A stretch of 64,000 nucleotides of DNA from RFTU01 sp046094505 (GTDB lineage Bacteria > Pseudomonadota > Gammaproteobacteria > Burkholderiales > Burkholderiaceae_C): assembly GCA_046094505.1 (NCBI GenBank), contig JBJTHN010000028.1, forward strand, positions 1 through 64,000, given 5' to 3'. Below are positions 22,627 to 31,817 of this stretch, one piece after another. Within the stretch, counting starts at the first letter, position 1; every line of letters begins with the position of its first letter. The position numbers and the translations under genes were made by a program. The notes under the pieces were generated by a model that did no database searches, had not been told where the DNA came from, and worked only from the letters and a program-made list of their open reading frames with translations.

Positions 22627-25035
22627 TCAAAGGTCGGTGATCCGAACTTCGTTGGGGTTGGTGTGCAGGTCGATGACACGGCAGTCGCCGCACATCTTCA
22701 GGCGGTCGGCACCGGCGCCTGCAAACGCAGGGTGGCCGGCGAGCTTGCTGAGCATCGATTCGATGGCGCGCAGCGTACCAAAGGGCTTGGAGCAGCGGAT
22801 GCAGCGGAAGGGTTCCACTTCGTGCAGCACCCTGAGTTGCTTGCGCGCCTTGCCCTCATCGGCCAACCACAGGCGAGGCTGCAGTGAGATGGCGTTTTCA
22901 GGGCAGGTTTTCTCGCACAGGCCGCACTGCACGCAGTTCTTTTCCACGAAACGCAGCTGGGGCTTTTCGGGGTTGTCGGCCAGTGCGCCCTGCGGGCACG
23001 CGCCCACACACGACAGGCACAGCGTGCAGGCCTGGGTGTCCACCACCAGGGTGCCGAATGGCGAGGAGCCAAAGGTCTGTCCACCGGGCAAGGCAATCTG
23101 CTCCAGCGGGGTGGGCGAACCCGGCGCAGCAGCCGGTGCTTGGCCCAACAGGTGGTCGATGCACAGTTCCAGCGTGGCGCGCTTTTCGGGCAGCACGGTG
23201 AAGGTGGCGGGCTTGAAGGCGCTGGCAGCGGCCGCCGGTGCGGTGGGGGCCGCTGCCGAGCCGGCCGGCGGGGCCAGCTGGCTCAAAGCCTTGTCGACCT
23301 GCACCAAGGCTTGCATGCTGGGTGCAGTGGGCGAAGCCAGAGCGGCATGGGCCGAGGTGGGCGCAGCCTCCAGCAAGGAAACGCCCGCACCGCTGTAGCC
23401 CAGGCCCTTCCAAATCGCGCGGGCCAGGTCCACCTGTTCCTGCAAGGCCGTGCGGTAGTCAGGGGCTTCTTCACCCGTGAGCATCACCACCACTTCGGCA
23501 GCTCCCCAGCACAGGGCCGAAAGCCAAATGTCCAAGCCGGTGCTGGCGGTGTGCCACACGCCCAGGGGCAGCACCCGGGCGGGCAAGCCCCGCAGCACCT
23601 GACCGTCGGGGCCGCGCCGGCCCAGGCGGGTTTGGCGACCCAGTTCATCAATGAAGGCGCCGCCGCGCTCTTGGCTGTGGATCAGCAGCACGGGTGCGCC
23701 GGGGCGGTCTTGGCCGCCGGCTGCACGCCAGGCCTGCAGCATCGTGCGGATGCGGCCTCCGAGCTCGGGCGCCGTGGGTGTTTGGTAGCTCAGTGCCCCC
23801 GTGGGGCAGGCCGTGGTGCAGGCGCCGCAGCCCACGCACAGATACGGCTCAACGATGATGCCGCCGCCTTGGCCGCCCACCACGTGCTGCTGGTCGGGCC
23901 GGCGCACCTTGGCGCCGGAGGTACCCGCTTTGCCCTTGAGCGATGCATCGCTGCGCACGGCCTTGGCCGAGCACACATCGATGCAGGCGGTGCAGCCGGT
24001 CTTTTCATTGCGGCTGTGGGCACACAGCTTCTGCTTGTATTGAAAGAAACGCGGCTTGTCGAATTCGCCCACCAGCTCGCGCAGCTGCACCACCGCGGCC
24101 CACTGGGCCGCTTCGCCGGCCTCAGGGGCCACGTGCACATAGCCTTGGGGCCACTGGTGCTGCGTGTAGGCGGCTTGCTCGCGCAGGTCCAGGATGAGGT
24201 CAAAGCGGCCCTCGCCGCTCTGCGAATCGCGTTGGAAGTCGATGGCGCCGGCGGCCTCGCACACCCGTACGCAGGCGCGGTGGCCCGAGCAGCGCGACAA
24301 ATCGATCTGGTAATCCAGCCCAATGGCCCCTTCTGGGCACACCTCCAAGCAGGCGTTGCAGCGGATGCACAGGTCCAGGTCAATGGGGTTGGCGCTTTCC
24401 CACTGCACTTCGAACTGGCCCAGCCAGCCGGTGATGCGCGCGGGCACACCGGCGTGTACCAGGCGGTTGCGCTGCTGCGCAACGCCCGCGCCGTTGCGGC
24501 CACCGGCCTGTGGGGTGCACAGCAGTTCCACCTCCAAGCGGTCTTGCAGGCGCTGTGCAGCGGCTTCGGCACGGTCGGCCGGCCCGATCACCAACACGCG
24601 GCCCTGGGACTTGTAGGTCACCACCGGCACCGGCTCCGGGTCGGGGCGCTGGGCCGCGGCAATCAGGGCGGCCATCTTGGGCAGCACCGCAGCGGCCGCG
24701 GCCGGCTCGCCGGTGGCCGATGAACGGCTCCAGCCCGCGGTCTCACGCAGGTTCACAAAGCGAATCGGCCGCTCTTGTACGGAGGGTGCCCCTTCCGTCT
24801 GTTCATTCAGCTCAAGGAACAGCCGCTGCTCTTGGGTACAAGCCACCAACAGCTCTTCGCCCGCACCGGTTGTTTTAGCGGCCTTTTGGAAGGACGGGGC
24901 CTCGCGCCGGCACAAGAGGGTGTGCACCGTGGTTAGGCCATCGGCATCGGCACCGGGCACCTTTTCGAGCGCGGAAGCCAAAGCCGGGCCGTCCAGCTTC
25001 ATGGTGCCGTTGCAATCGCAGATCAGGGTCTTCAT
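22627..25035 (-). CDS. Large multi-[4Fe-4S] protein of the FDH region
   Basis: The 802-residue cytosolic protein is packed with ferredoxin-type motifs, in order: CIRCNACLEVC and CSGHRACVRVC (about 205-245), CAHS...GCTACIDVC (about 335-355), CVGCGACTTAC (about 395-405), CTLCLSCVGAC and CVQCGLCEKTC (about 690-740), and a C-terminal CIRC...CGDCRV pair. The N-terminal 150 residues (MKTLICDCNGTMKLDG start) resemble a domain common to FDH-associated ferredoxins. No flavin or NAD motif is visible. It could route electrons from formate to another acceptor or supply cluster assembly. It lies between apbC and the TorD-like chaperone. I do not know a named function. Confidence 0.78.
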   Translation of the reverse strand: MKTLICDCNGTMKLDGPALASALEKVPGADADGLTTVHTLLCRREAPSFQKAAKTTGAGEELLVACTQEQRLFLELNEQTEGAPSVQERPIRFVNLRETAGWSRSSATGEPAAAAAVLPKMAALIAAAQRPDPEPVPVVTYKSQGRVLVIGPADRAEAAAQRLQDRLEVELLCTPQAGGRNGAGVAQQRNRLVHAGVPARITGWLGQFEVQWESANPIDLDLCIRCNACLEVCPEGAIGLDYQIDLSRCSGHRACVRVCEAAGAIDFQRDSQSGEGRFDLILDLREQAAYTQHQWPQGYVHVAPEAGEAAQWAAVVQLRELVGEFDKPRFFQYKQKLCAHSRNEKTGCTACIDVCSAKAVRSDASLKGKAGTSGAKVRRPDQQHVVGGQGGGIIVEPYLCVGCGACTTACPTGALSYQTPTAPELGGRIRTMLQAWRAAGGQDRPGAPVLLIHSQERGGAFIDELGRQTRLGRRGPDGQVLRGLPARVLPLGVWHTASTGLDIWLSALCWGAAEVVVMLTGEEAPDYRTALQEQVDLARAIWKGLGYSGAGVSLLEAAPTSAHAALASPTAPSMQALVQVDKALSQLAPPAGSAAAPTAPAAAASAFKPATFTVLPEKRATLELCIDHLLGQAPAAAPGSPTPLEQIALPGGQTFGSSPFGTLVVDTQACTLCLSCVGACPQGALADNPEKPQLRFVEKNCVQCGLCEKTCPENAISLQPRLWLADEGKARKQLRVLHEVEPFRCIRCSKPFGTLRAIESMLSKLAGHPAFAGAGADRLKMCGDCRVIDLHTNPNEVRITDL

Positions 25036-25145
25036 GTCGTGATGTCCAAATCAGGCCATCCGGCCAGCAAGCCCGAGTGCCCTGTGCGGGGCCCAGCCCG
25101 ATCGGCTGGGCGGCCCGCGCCGCGTATTCACCACGGGAGGGTGCC

Positions 25146-26249
25146 TCAGGTGTTCTTGGAAATGGAAATGGTCGGGAACTTTGAACTGAAGTCCTTGGCC
25201 TTGGCCGCCACCTTGATGGCCACCGTACGTGCCACGGCCTTGTAAATGCCGGCTACTTCGCCATCGGGGTCGCTGACCACCGTGGGGCGGCCGGCGTCGG
25301 CCTGCACCCGGATCGACAGGTTCAGCGGCAGGGCACCCAGGTAGTCCACGCCGTATTCGGCCGCCATCTTCTTGCCGCCGTCGGCGCCGAAGATGTGCTC
25401 GGCGTGGCCGCACTGTTCGCACACGTGCACGGCCATGTTCTCCACCACGCCCAGGATGGGCACACCCACCTTTTCAAACATCTTCAGGCCTTTGCGGGCG
25501 TCCAGCAGGGCAATGTCTTGTGGGGTGGTGACGATGACCGCGCCGGTCAAGGGCACGCGCTGGCTAAGCGTGAGCTGGATGTCGCCGGTGCCCGGGGGCA
25601 TATCCACCAGCAGGTAGTCCAGGTCGTTCCAGTTGGTTTGGCGCAGCAGCTGTTCCAGGGCCTGCGTGGCCATGGGGCCGCGCCAGATCATGGGGTTGTC
25701 CGAATCGACCAAAAAGCCGATGGACATCACCTGCACGCCGTAGTTCTCCAGCGGCTCCATGCTCTTGCCGTCGGCGCTTTCCGGGCGGCCTTCGATGCCC
25801 ATCATCATGGGCTGGCTGGGGCCGTAGATGTCGGCGTCCAGGATGCCCACGCGCGCACCCTCGGCCGCCAGGGCCAGGGCCAGGTTGACGGTGGTGGTGC
25901 TCTTGCCCACGCCGCCCTTGCCCGATGCCACGGCGATCACATTGCGCACGCCGGTGATGAGCTGCACGCCGCGCTGCACCGCATGGGCCACGATCTTGGC
26001 GCTGAGGTTGACGCTGACGTTTTCCACGCCGGCCACGGTGCGCGCCGCCGCGATCAGGGCCTTGCGCAAGGCAGGGATCTGGCTCTTGGCCGGATAGCCC
26101 AGTTCCACGTCGAAGGAGACGTCCCCGCCCTCGGCGCGCAGGTTCCGCAACTGCTTGCCCGACACGAAATCCTGGCCGGTGTTGGGGTCAACCACCGTCT
26201 TGAGCGCCTCCTGGACGGCTTGGACGAGTGCGGAATCAGACGCAGACAT
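25146..26249 (-). CDS. apbC: Mrp/ApbC-family iron-sulfur carrier ATPase
   Basis: This P-loop ATPase carries and donates [4Fe-4S] clusters. The 367-residue protein has an N-terminal MIP18/DUF59 domain, followed by the deviant Walker A ASGKGGVGKSTTTVNLA, the motif DADIYGPSQP and DMPPGTGDIQLTL. The cluster-binding pair CEQC lies near residue 275. ATG 26249 fits the usual start (MSASDSALVQ). Its position just upstream of an eight-cluster protein gene on the same strand suggests it helps load that protein, though it is also a housekeeping gene. It diverges from metG. Confidence 0.93.
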   Translation of the reverse strand: MSASDSALVQAVQEALKTVVDPNTGQDFVSGKQLRNLRAEGGDVSFDVELGYPAKSQIPALRKALIAAARTVAGVENVSVNLSAKIVAHAVQRGVQLITGVRNVIAVASGKGGVGKSTTTVNLALALAAEGARVGILDADIYGPSQPMMMGIEGRPESADGKSMEPLENYGVQVMSIGFLVDSDNPMIWRGPMATQALEQLLRQTNWNDLDYLLVDMPPGTGDIQLTLSQRVPLTGAVIVTTPQDIALLDARKGLKMFEKVGVPILGVVENMAVHVCEQCGHAEHIFGADGGKKMAAEYGVDYLGALPLNLSIRVQADAGRPTVVSDPDGEVAGIYKAVARTVAIKVAAKAKDFSSKFPTISISKNT

Positions 26250-26366
26250 AGGAACAGCGCAGCAGAAGTAAACCGACAATGGTAGCGGCTAGTGCGCACT
26301 CACTAAAATCAAGCCCCTATGGCCGCATGCCGTGCACAGGCATTGGCCGGCCCAACCGAAGCACCC

Positions 26367-28463
26367 ATGACCCGCAAGCTCTTCGTCACCACCGCCCTGC
26401 CCTATGCCAACGGGCCTTTTCACATTGGCCACATGATGGAGTACATCCAGGCCGACACCTGGGTGCGGGCACAGCGCATGATGGGCTCGGAAGTCGACTT
26501 TGTGTGTGCCGACGACGCCCATGGCGCACCCATCATGATCGCCGCGGACAAGGCCGGGAAAACCCCGCAACAGTACGTGGCCGACATCGCTGCCGGGCGG
26601 CCGCGCTACCTGCAGGGCTTTCACATCGGGTTCGACAACTGGCACAGCACCGATGCGCCAGAGAACCACGCCTTGGCCCAGTCCGTGTACCGGGCACTCA
26701 AGGCGCATGACCTGATCGAAGTCCGTACGATCGAGCAGTTCTTCGACCCCGACAAGGGCATGTTCCTGCCCGACCGTTTCATCAAGGGCGAATGCCCCAA
26801 ATGCGGCGCCCAGGACCAATACGGCGACAACTGCGAGGCCTGTGGCGCGGTCTATCAGCCCACCGAACTGAAAAAGCCGTACTCGGCCCTGTCTGGCGCC
26901 ACCCCGGTGCTGCGCACCAGCGAGCACTACTTCTTCAAGCTGTCTGACCCGCGCTGCGTGGAGTTCTTGCAAGCCTGGACGCAAGATGGGCGGCTGCAGC
27001 CCGAAGTGGCCAACAAGGTGAAGGAGTGGTTCACCCGCGATGAAGCCGGCAAGATCAACCTGGGCGACTGGGACATCTCGCGTGACGCGCCGTACTTCGG
27101 CATTGAGATCCCCGATGCGCCGGGCAAGTACTTCTATGTGTGGCTGGATGCCCCGGTGGGCTATCTGGCGTCTCTGAAGAACCTGCTGGACCGCCGCGGC
27201 GTGGACTTCGAGGCCTATATGGCCGACCCGGCGCGCGAGCAGGTGCACTTCATCGGCAAGGACATCGTCACCTTCCACACGCTGTTCTGGCCGGCCATGC
27301 TGAAGTTCAGCGGACGCAAGGTGCCCACGGCGGTGCATGTGCACGGCTTTCTCACCGTCAACAACGGCGAGAAGATGAGCAAGAGCCGTGGCACGGGCTT
27401 GAGCCCCTTGCGCTACCTGGAGTTGAACCTCAACCCCGAGTGGCTGCGCTACTACCTGTGCGCCAAACTCAATGCTCGGGTGGAAGACATCGACTTCAAC
27501 CCCGAAGACTTCGTGCAGCGGGTGAACGCCGATCTGATCGGCAAGTACATCAACATCGCCTCACGCGCCGCCGGCTTTTTGAGCAAGCGCTTTGGCGGAC
27601 GGCTCACCGACCGCATCGGCGGCTCTGGCGCGGAGCTGCTGGGCGCACTGCGCGCGCACCGCGAGGCGGTGGGCACGCTGTACACCGAGCGCGAATTCGG
27701 CAAGGCCGTGCGCGAGATCATGGCGCTGGCCGATCGTGTCAACGGCTACGTGGACCAGAACAAGCCCTGGGAACTGGCCAAGCAAGAGGGCCAAGACAGC
27801 CAGCTGCACGAGGTGTGCTCGGTGTGCATCGAGGCCTTCCGCGTGCTGACGGTTTACCTCAAGCCGATCCTGCCGGCCCTGGCCGCGCGGGTGGAGGCGT
27901 TCCTGCAGGTGCCCGCGCTGCAATTGGCCGATGCGGGCAAGCCCTTGGGCGCCCACACGATTGGCGTGTACGAACACCTGATGCAGCGGGTCGATCCCAA
28001 GCAGGTGGATGCGCTGTTTGAGCCGTCTGCGCCGGCGGCCGGCGCTGCAGCGGGCCCCGCCACAGTCGAGGCCCCCTCAGCCAACGCCGCCCCTGCCTTG
28101 CCCGGCGGCGAGGCCCTGGCCCCCACCATCACCATCGACGATTTTGTCAAGGTCGACCTGCGCGTGGCCCGCATTGAAAAGGCCGAAGCCGTGGAGGGCA
28201 GCACCAAGCTGCTGCGGCTGACCCTGGACGTGGGCGAAGGCCAGCTGCGCAACGTGTTCAGTGGCATCGCTTCGGTCTACAAACCCGAAGACCTGCAGGG
28301 CAAGCTGACGGTGGTCGTGGCCAATCTGGCCCCACGCAAGATGAAGTTCGGTGTGAGCGAGGGCATGGTACTGGCTGCCAGCCACGCCGATGAGAAAACC
28401 CAACCGGGGATCTTCGTGCTCGAACCCTGGCCCGGTGCTTTGCCGGGCATGCGCATCCGCTGA
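26367..28463 (+). CDS. metG: Methionyl-tRNA synthetase
   Basis: The enzyme charges tRNA-Met. The 698-residue protein starts MTRKLFVTTALPYANG and has the class I HIGH motif (PFHIGHMMEY). A zinc knuckle follows with CPKC and CEAC (about 145-165), then the KMSKS loop in GEKMSKSRGTGLSP and an anticodon-binding helical domain. After an Ala/Pro linker comes a C-terminal EMAP-II-like tRNA-binding domain (about 590-698) starting TIDDFVKVDLRVARIEKAE. ATG 26367 is preferred to 26319 because the first 16 residues of the longer form are not conserved-looking. Length and domains match proteobacterial MetRS. Confidence 0.97.
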   Translation: MTRKLFVTTALPYANGPFHIGHMMEYIQADTWVRAQRMMGSEVDFVCADDAHGAPIMIAADKAGKTPQQYVADIAAGRPRYLQGFHIGFDNWHSTDAPENHALAQSVYRALKAHDLIEVRTIEQFFDPDKGMFLPDRFIKGECPKCGAQDQYGDNCEACGAVYQPTELKKPYSALSGATPVLRTSEHYFFKLSDPRCVEFLQAWTQDGRLQPEVANKVKEWFTRDEAGKINLGDWDISRDAPYFGIEIPDAPGKYFYVWLDAPVGYLASLKNLLDRRGVDFEAYMADPAREQVHFIGKDIVTFHTLFWPAMLKFSGRKVPTAVHVHGFLTVNNGEKMSKSRGTGLSPLRYLELNLNPEWLRYYLCAKLNARVEDIDFNPEDFVQRVNADLIGKYINIASRAAGFLSKRFGGRLTDRIGGSGAELLGALRAHREAVGTLYTEREFGKAVREIMALADRVNGYVDQNKPWELAKQEGQDSQLHEVCSVCIEAFRVLTVYLKPILPALAARVEAFLQVPALQLADAGKPLGAHTIGVYEHLMQRVDPKQVDALFEPSAPAAGAAAGPATVEAPSANAAPALPGGEALAPTITIDDFVKVDLRVARIEKAEAVEGSTKLLRLTLDVGEGQLRNVFSGIASVYKPEDLQGKLTVVVANLAPRKMKFGVSEGMVLAASHADEKTQPGIFVLEPWPGALPGMRIR

Positions 28464-28548
28464 CACGGCCTGCGCCCCGCCGTGCGGATCCCCTGCACCT
28501 AAAATGCGTTCTTGATGCGCTGAGCTTTCAAGCGCAAGGATCGAGCCC

Positions 28549-28752
28549 ATGCCGCTGTTCTGGAAACCCTATCAGTCCGATGTGACGCAGTTCATTGATT
28601 CGCTCAAGCAGGCCAAGCCCACGCTGGAGCAGGAACAGCGCCAGGGCCGCGCCCTCTTGTGGGACAAGGCCATAGACCGCGATCAACAGGCGCAGGCCCG
28701 GCAAGCCCGCGTGCCCCAGCAGGGCTACGTGTATCAGACCAAGGCCCGCTGA
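28549..28752 (+). CDS. DUF3460 small protein
   Basis: A 67-residue, highly polar protein beginning MPLFWKPYQSDVTQFIDSLK, the DUF3460 pattern common in Burkholderiales. It has no signal peptide, no cysteine and no membrane segment. It ends 4 bp before the GTG of scpA, so the two are cotranscribed. Function unknown. Confidence 0.82.
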   Translation: MPLFWKPYQSDVTQFIDSLKQAKPTLEQEQRQGRALLWDKAIDRDQQAQARQARVPQQGYVYQTKAR

Positions 28753-28756
28753 AGCT

Positions 28757-29599
28757 GTGGAAACGCCCCCTGGCGACAGCCCCGTTCCCGAAGCGCCCAG
28801 CCAGGCGCAGGCCGTGGACCATGTGGCCGTGGCCCGCTTGTACGGCGAACCGCTGTTCGCCCTGCCCACCGATCTGTACATCCCGCCCGATGCGCTGGAG
28901 GTGTTCCTGGAGGCCTTTGAAGGCCCTCTGGACCTGCTGCTGTACCTGATCCGCAAGCAGAACTTCAACATCCTGGACATCCCACTGGCCGATGTGACCC
29001 GCCAGTACCTGGCCTATGTGGACCAGATCCGCCAGCGCAACCTGGAATTGGCCAGCGAGTACCTGCTGATGGCGGCCATGCTGATCGAGATCAAGAGCCG
29101 CATGCTGCTGCCGCCCAAGAAGAGCGAAGATGGCAGCGAGCCGCAGGACCCGCGCGCGGAACTGGCCCGCCGGCTGCTGGAGTACGAGCAAATGAAGCTG
29201 GCCGCCGCACGCATCGACGAGCTGCCGGTGATCGGGCGGGACTTCCTGAAGGTGCAGGTCACCATCGACCAAACCGTGGCGCTGCGCCTGCCCGATGTCA
29301 GCCCACTGGACCTGCAGGAAGCGTGGCGCAACATCCTGATGCGCGCCAAGCTCAACCAACACCACAAGATCAGCCGCGAGCAACTGTCGGTGCGGGAGCA
29401 CATGGGCATCGTGCTGCGGCGCCTGCAGGGCCAACGCTTCATGGAGTTCGCCGAGCTCTTCGACACCCACGCCGGTACACCGGTGGTGGTGGTGACGTTT
29501 GTGGCCCTGCTGGAACTGGCACGCGAACACCTGCTGGAAATCACCCAAGCCGAGGCCTTTGCGCCCATCTATGTGAGGCTGGCCTACCAGCCCAGCTGA
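28757..29599 (+). CDS. scpA: Segregation and condensation protein A
   Basis: ScpA is the kleisin of the bacterial SMC-ScpAB condensin. The 280-residue protein contains FEGPLDLLLYLIRKQNFNI and DVTRQYLAYV in the N-terminal SMC-neck-binding region. A helical linker with SEYLLMAAMLIEIKSRMLLPP (a region near residues 98-118) follows, then a C-terminal winged helix. Translation starts at GTG 28757, 4 bp after DUF3460. The first 30 residues are rich in Pro and Ala and less conserved. scpB is not in the window. Confidence 0.93.
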   Translation: METPPGDSPVPEAPSQAQAVDHVAVARLYGEPLFALPTDLYIPPDALEVFLEAFEGPLDLLLYLIRKQNFNILDIPLADVTRQYLAYVDQIRQRNLELASEYLLMAAMLIEIKSRMLLPPKKSEDGSEPQDPRAELARRLLEYEQMKLAAARIDELPVIGRDFLKVQVTIDQTVALRLPDVSPLDLQEAWRNILMRAKLNQHHKISREQLSVREHMGIVLRRLQGQRFMEFAELFDTHAGTPVVVVTFVALLELAREHLLEITQAEAFAPIYVRLAYQPS

Positions 29600-29651
29600 C
29601 TTTGCTTGCCCAGCACCGGCCGGGCTGAACCCCTGCCGGTGGGGCGTGGCC

Positions 29652-30494
29652 TCACAAGGCGCGGTGGATCACCGAAACCGCGGGCGGGCGCAGGTGGGCT
29701 GCCCCCGAGTGGCTGGGGTGGCCGGGCCCGGACATCATCTGGCTGGCCACCACCACGGCCTGGGTTCGTGAACTCACACCCAGCACCCTCAAGAGCGATG
29801 CGACGTGGTCCTTGACCGTCTCGACCGACAGCTGCAGCTGTCGGGCAATGAGCTTGTTGGGCTGGCCCTGCAGCAGCAACTGCAGCACCTGTGTTTGCCG
29901 GGGCGTCAGATTCAGCTGCGCCAGCGGCGCGCCACGCGGGGCCTGCGCCACGGCGGTGCCCGCGCGGGTATCGACCAGCCGTGAGGCCGGCCACCAGGCC
30001 GTTTGGAGGCTGGGCTCCGGGATGGACATCCGCTGCGGTTCATGCAGCCGGATGGGCGCGGACGACGCAGCGCTCGCCTGTTCCAAGGACGCCAGCACAG
30101 GGCGCGTGGCCAGGGGCGGCACGTAGGTGCCACCCGACATCACCCGGCGCAAGGCCTGCCCCAAAACCTCGGGCGCCATGCGTTTGGATACAAAACCGGC
30201 CGCCCCCTCTTCCAAGGCCCGCAGGGCCTCCTGCACCGAATCGGCAGCCGACATGATCACCACCCGCATCTGCGGGTGAGCCTCGCGCCAATCGGCCAAG
30301 AGCGCGAAACTGTCGGTATCGGGCAGCTGTAGGTCCAGCAACGCGATGTCGAAGGGGCCTGCCTCGGCCAAGCACTGCTGCGCGTGTGCGGTGCTGGCCA
30401 CACTGTGCACGGTCACTTCACGCCCCAGGGACTGGATCACGGCTTCCAGGGCACACCGCACCAGGGGATGGTCATCAAGCAAGAGCATCTTCAT
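29652..30494 (-). CDS. LuxR/NarL-type response regulator
   Basis: The 280-residue protein has a receiver domain (acidic DDHP near the N-terminus, phospho-acceptor Asp in ALLDLQLPD, Lys in FVSKRM). A linker of about 60 residues follows, then a LuxR HTH with LTPRQTQVLQLLLQGQPNKLIA and VETVKDHVASLL. The linker is longer than the usual 20 residues. I start at ATG 30494 because the receiver begins immediately there. No kinase gene is adjacent, so it is an orphan and its signal is unknown. Confidence 0.88.
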   Translation of the reverse strand: MKMLLLDDHPLVRCALEAVIQSLGREVTVHSVASTAHAQQCLAEAGPFDIALLDLQLPDTDSFALLADWREAHPQMRVVIMSAADSVQEALRALEEGAAGFVSKRMAPEVLGQALRRVMSGGTYVPPLATRPVLASLEQASAASSAPIRLHEPQRMSIPEPSLQTAWWPASRLVDTRAGTAVAQAPRGAPLAQLNLTPRQTQVLQLLLQGQPNKLIARQLQLSVETVKDHVASLLRVLGVSSRTQAVVVASQMMSGPGHPSHSGAAHLRPPAVSVIHRAL

Positions 30495-30562
30495 CTTCAA
30501 CTCCTTGACCCGGCTGAACACGGAGCCGGTTTGGAAGATGCTAGGAGGGGTGGTGGTGTGGC

Positions 30563-30584
30563 AAAACCCCTCATCCCAGGGGTT
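30563..30584 (-). terminator. Rho-independent terminator after the TauE/SafE gene
   Basis: On the minus strand a perfect 7-bp stem AACCCCT / AGGGGTT with a 6-nt loop is followed by a run of four T. It begins 26 bp beyond the permease stop and ends 69 bp before the response regulator start on the same strand, so it separates the two units. Confidence 0.6.
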
Positions 30585-30609
30585 ACCCTTCAAGCGGGGG
30601 GGCTTGCGG

Positions 30610-31359
30610 CTACAAAGCCCGCCATCCGTCCCACAAGAGTTTGCCGCCGGCAGCCGCCATGCCCGTGTAGGCCACCCGGTAGAACCAATCAGAGGCCATG
30701 CGGCGGGTCAACCACACCCCCACCCAAACACCCACCGGGGCCAGCGGCGCCAGGACCAAGGAGGTCCACAGGTTGCGGGTATCGAGCAGGCCGAGCCCCG
30801 CGTACGGCAGCCACTTGGCCATGTTCACCGCGGAAAAGAACACTGCGGTGGTGGCCGTCACGCGCATGGGATCCAGCCGCATCGGCAACACATAGGCACT
30901 CAGGGGTGGCCCACCGGCATGCGCCACAAAGCTGGTGAAACCGCTGACGATGCCCAAGGAGAACCCCCAGCGGGGTGAAGGTGCCGCGCGATGGGCTCCA
31001 GGCTTCATCACCAAACGCTGCAGCAGGAACAGCAGTGTCAGCACCCCCACCACCACCGACACCACCGGTTCGGAAACCCGACTGAACAGCACGGTGCCCA
31101 ACAGAATGCCCAACAGACCAGCCGGCACCAGCAGCCGCAGCAGGTCTTGGTCTCGGTTGCGCCACATCTGCTGCAGGCTGGTCAGGTCCATCAGGCACAG
31201 CAGCGGCAGCATGATGGCCGCCGCCTGGGGTACCGGCACGGCCATGGCCATCAGGGGGGTGGCCACGGCCCCAAAGCCGCTGAGGAAGCCGCTCTTGGAC
31301 AAACCCACCAGCAGCACGGCAGCGATCGCCCAAAAATAGAACTGCGGGTCGGTGATCAT
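30610..31359 (-). CDS. TauE/SafE-family membrane permease
   Basis: The 249-residue integral membrane protein has about eight hydrophobic helices and the family motifs GLSKSGFLSGFGAVATPLMA near the N-terminus and FTSFVAHAGGPPLSAYVLP in the second half. Members export sulfite, sulfoacetate or other organosulfur anions. The substrate here is unknown, and no sulfur gene is adjacent. Translation starts at ATG 31359, only 13 bp from the divergent DUF1841 start, so its promoter must lie inside that gene. A terminator follows at 30563-30584. Confidence 0.87.
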   Translation of the reverse strand: MITDPQFYFWAIAAVLLVGLSKSGFLSGFGAVATPLMAMAVPVPQAAAIMLPLLCLMDLTSLQQMWRNRDQDLLRLLVPAGLLGILLGTVLFSRVSEPVVSVVVGVLTLLFLLQRLVMKPGAHRAAPSPRWGFSLGIVSGFTSFVAHAGGPPLSAYVLPMRLDPMRVTATTAVFFSAVNMAKWLPYAGLGLLDTRNLWTSLVLAPLAPVGVWVGVWLTRRMASDWFYRVAYTGMAAAGGKLLWDGWRAL

Positions 31360-31372
31360 CCACAATGCCCTA

Positions 31373-31804
31373 ATGTTTGCCCCGTCACAACAGGATGTTC
31401 GCCGTTTCTTTTGCGACATCTGGCGTCGCCAGCGCCAGGGCCTGCCGCTGGATGCGATGCAGGCCAAGGCCGCGCCGTGGGTGGCGCTGCACCCCGAGTA
31501 TGACGGCGATCTGGCCGATGAGGCCGCGGCGCTTGCGTCCGTCTACACCGTTGAAGAAGGCCGCACCAACCCCTTCCTGCACCTGAGCATGCACCTGAGC
31601 CTGGTCGAACAAGTGGACATCGACCAGCCTCGGGGCATCCGGCAAGCCTTCCAAGCCCTGCGCGACCGGTTGGGCAGTGAACACGAGGCCCACCACCAAA
31701 TGATGGACTGCCTGGGCGAGATGATCTGGGCCTCACAGCGCACTGGCCTGCCCCCTGATGGGCAGGCCTACCTTGACTGCGTGTGGCGGCGCAGCCGCGG
31801 CTGA
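31373..31804 (+). CDS. DUF1841 family protein
   Basis: A 143-residue soluble protein beginning MFAPSQQDVRRFFCDIW and containing NPFLHLSMHLSLVEQVDID, the DUF1841 signature, with several conserved histidines (HPEYD, HLSMHLSL, HEAHHQMMD). The histidine pattern hints at metal binding, but the function is not known. It is divergent from the TauE/SafE gene, 13 bp away, and converges on the FtsX-like permease gene, 13 bp from its stop. Confidence 0.82.
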   Translation: MFAPSQQDVRRFFCDIWRRQRQGLPLDAMQAKAAPWVALHPEYDGDLADEAAALASVYTVEEGRTNPFLHLSMHLSLVEQVDIDQPRGIRQAFQALRDRLGSEHEAHHQMMDCLGEMIWASQRTGLPPDGQAYLDCVWRRSRG

Positions 31805-31817
31805 GGGCCGCAGGTTT

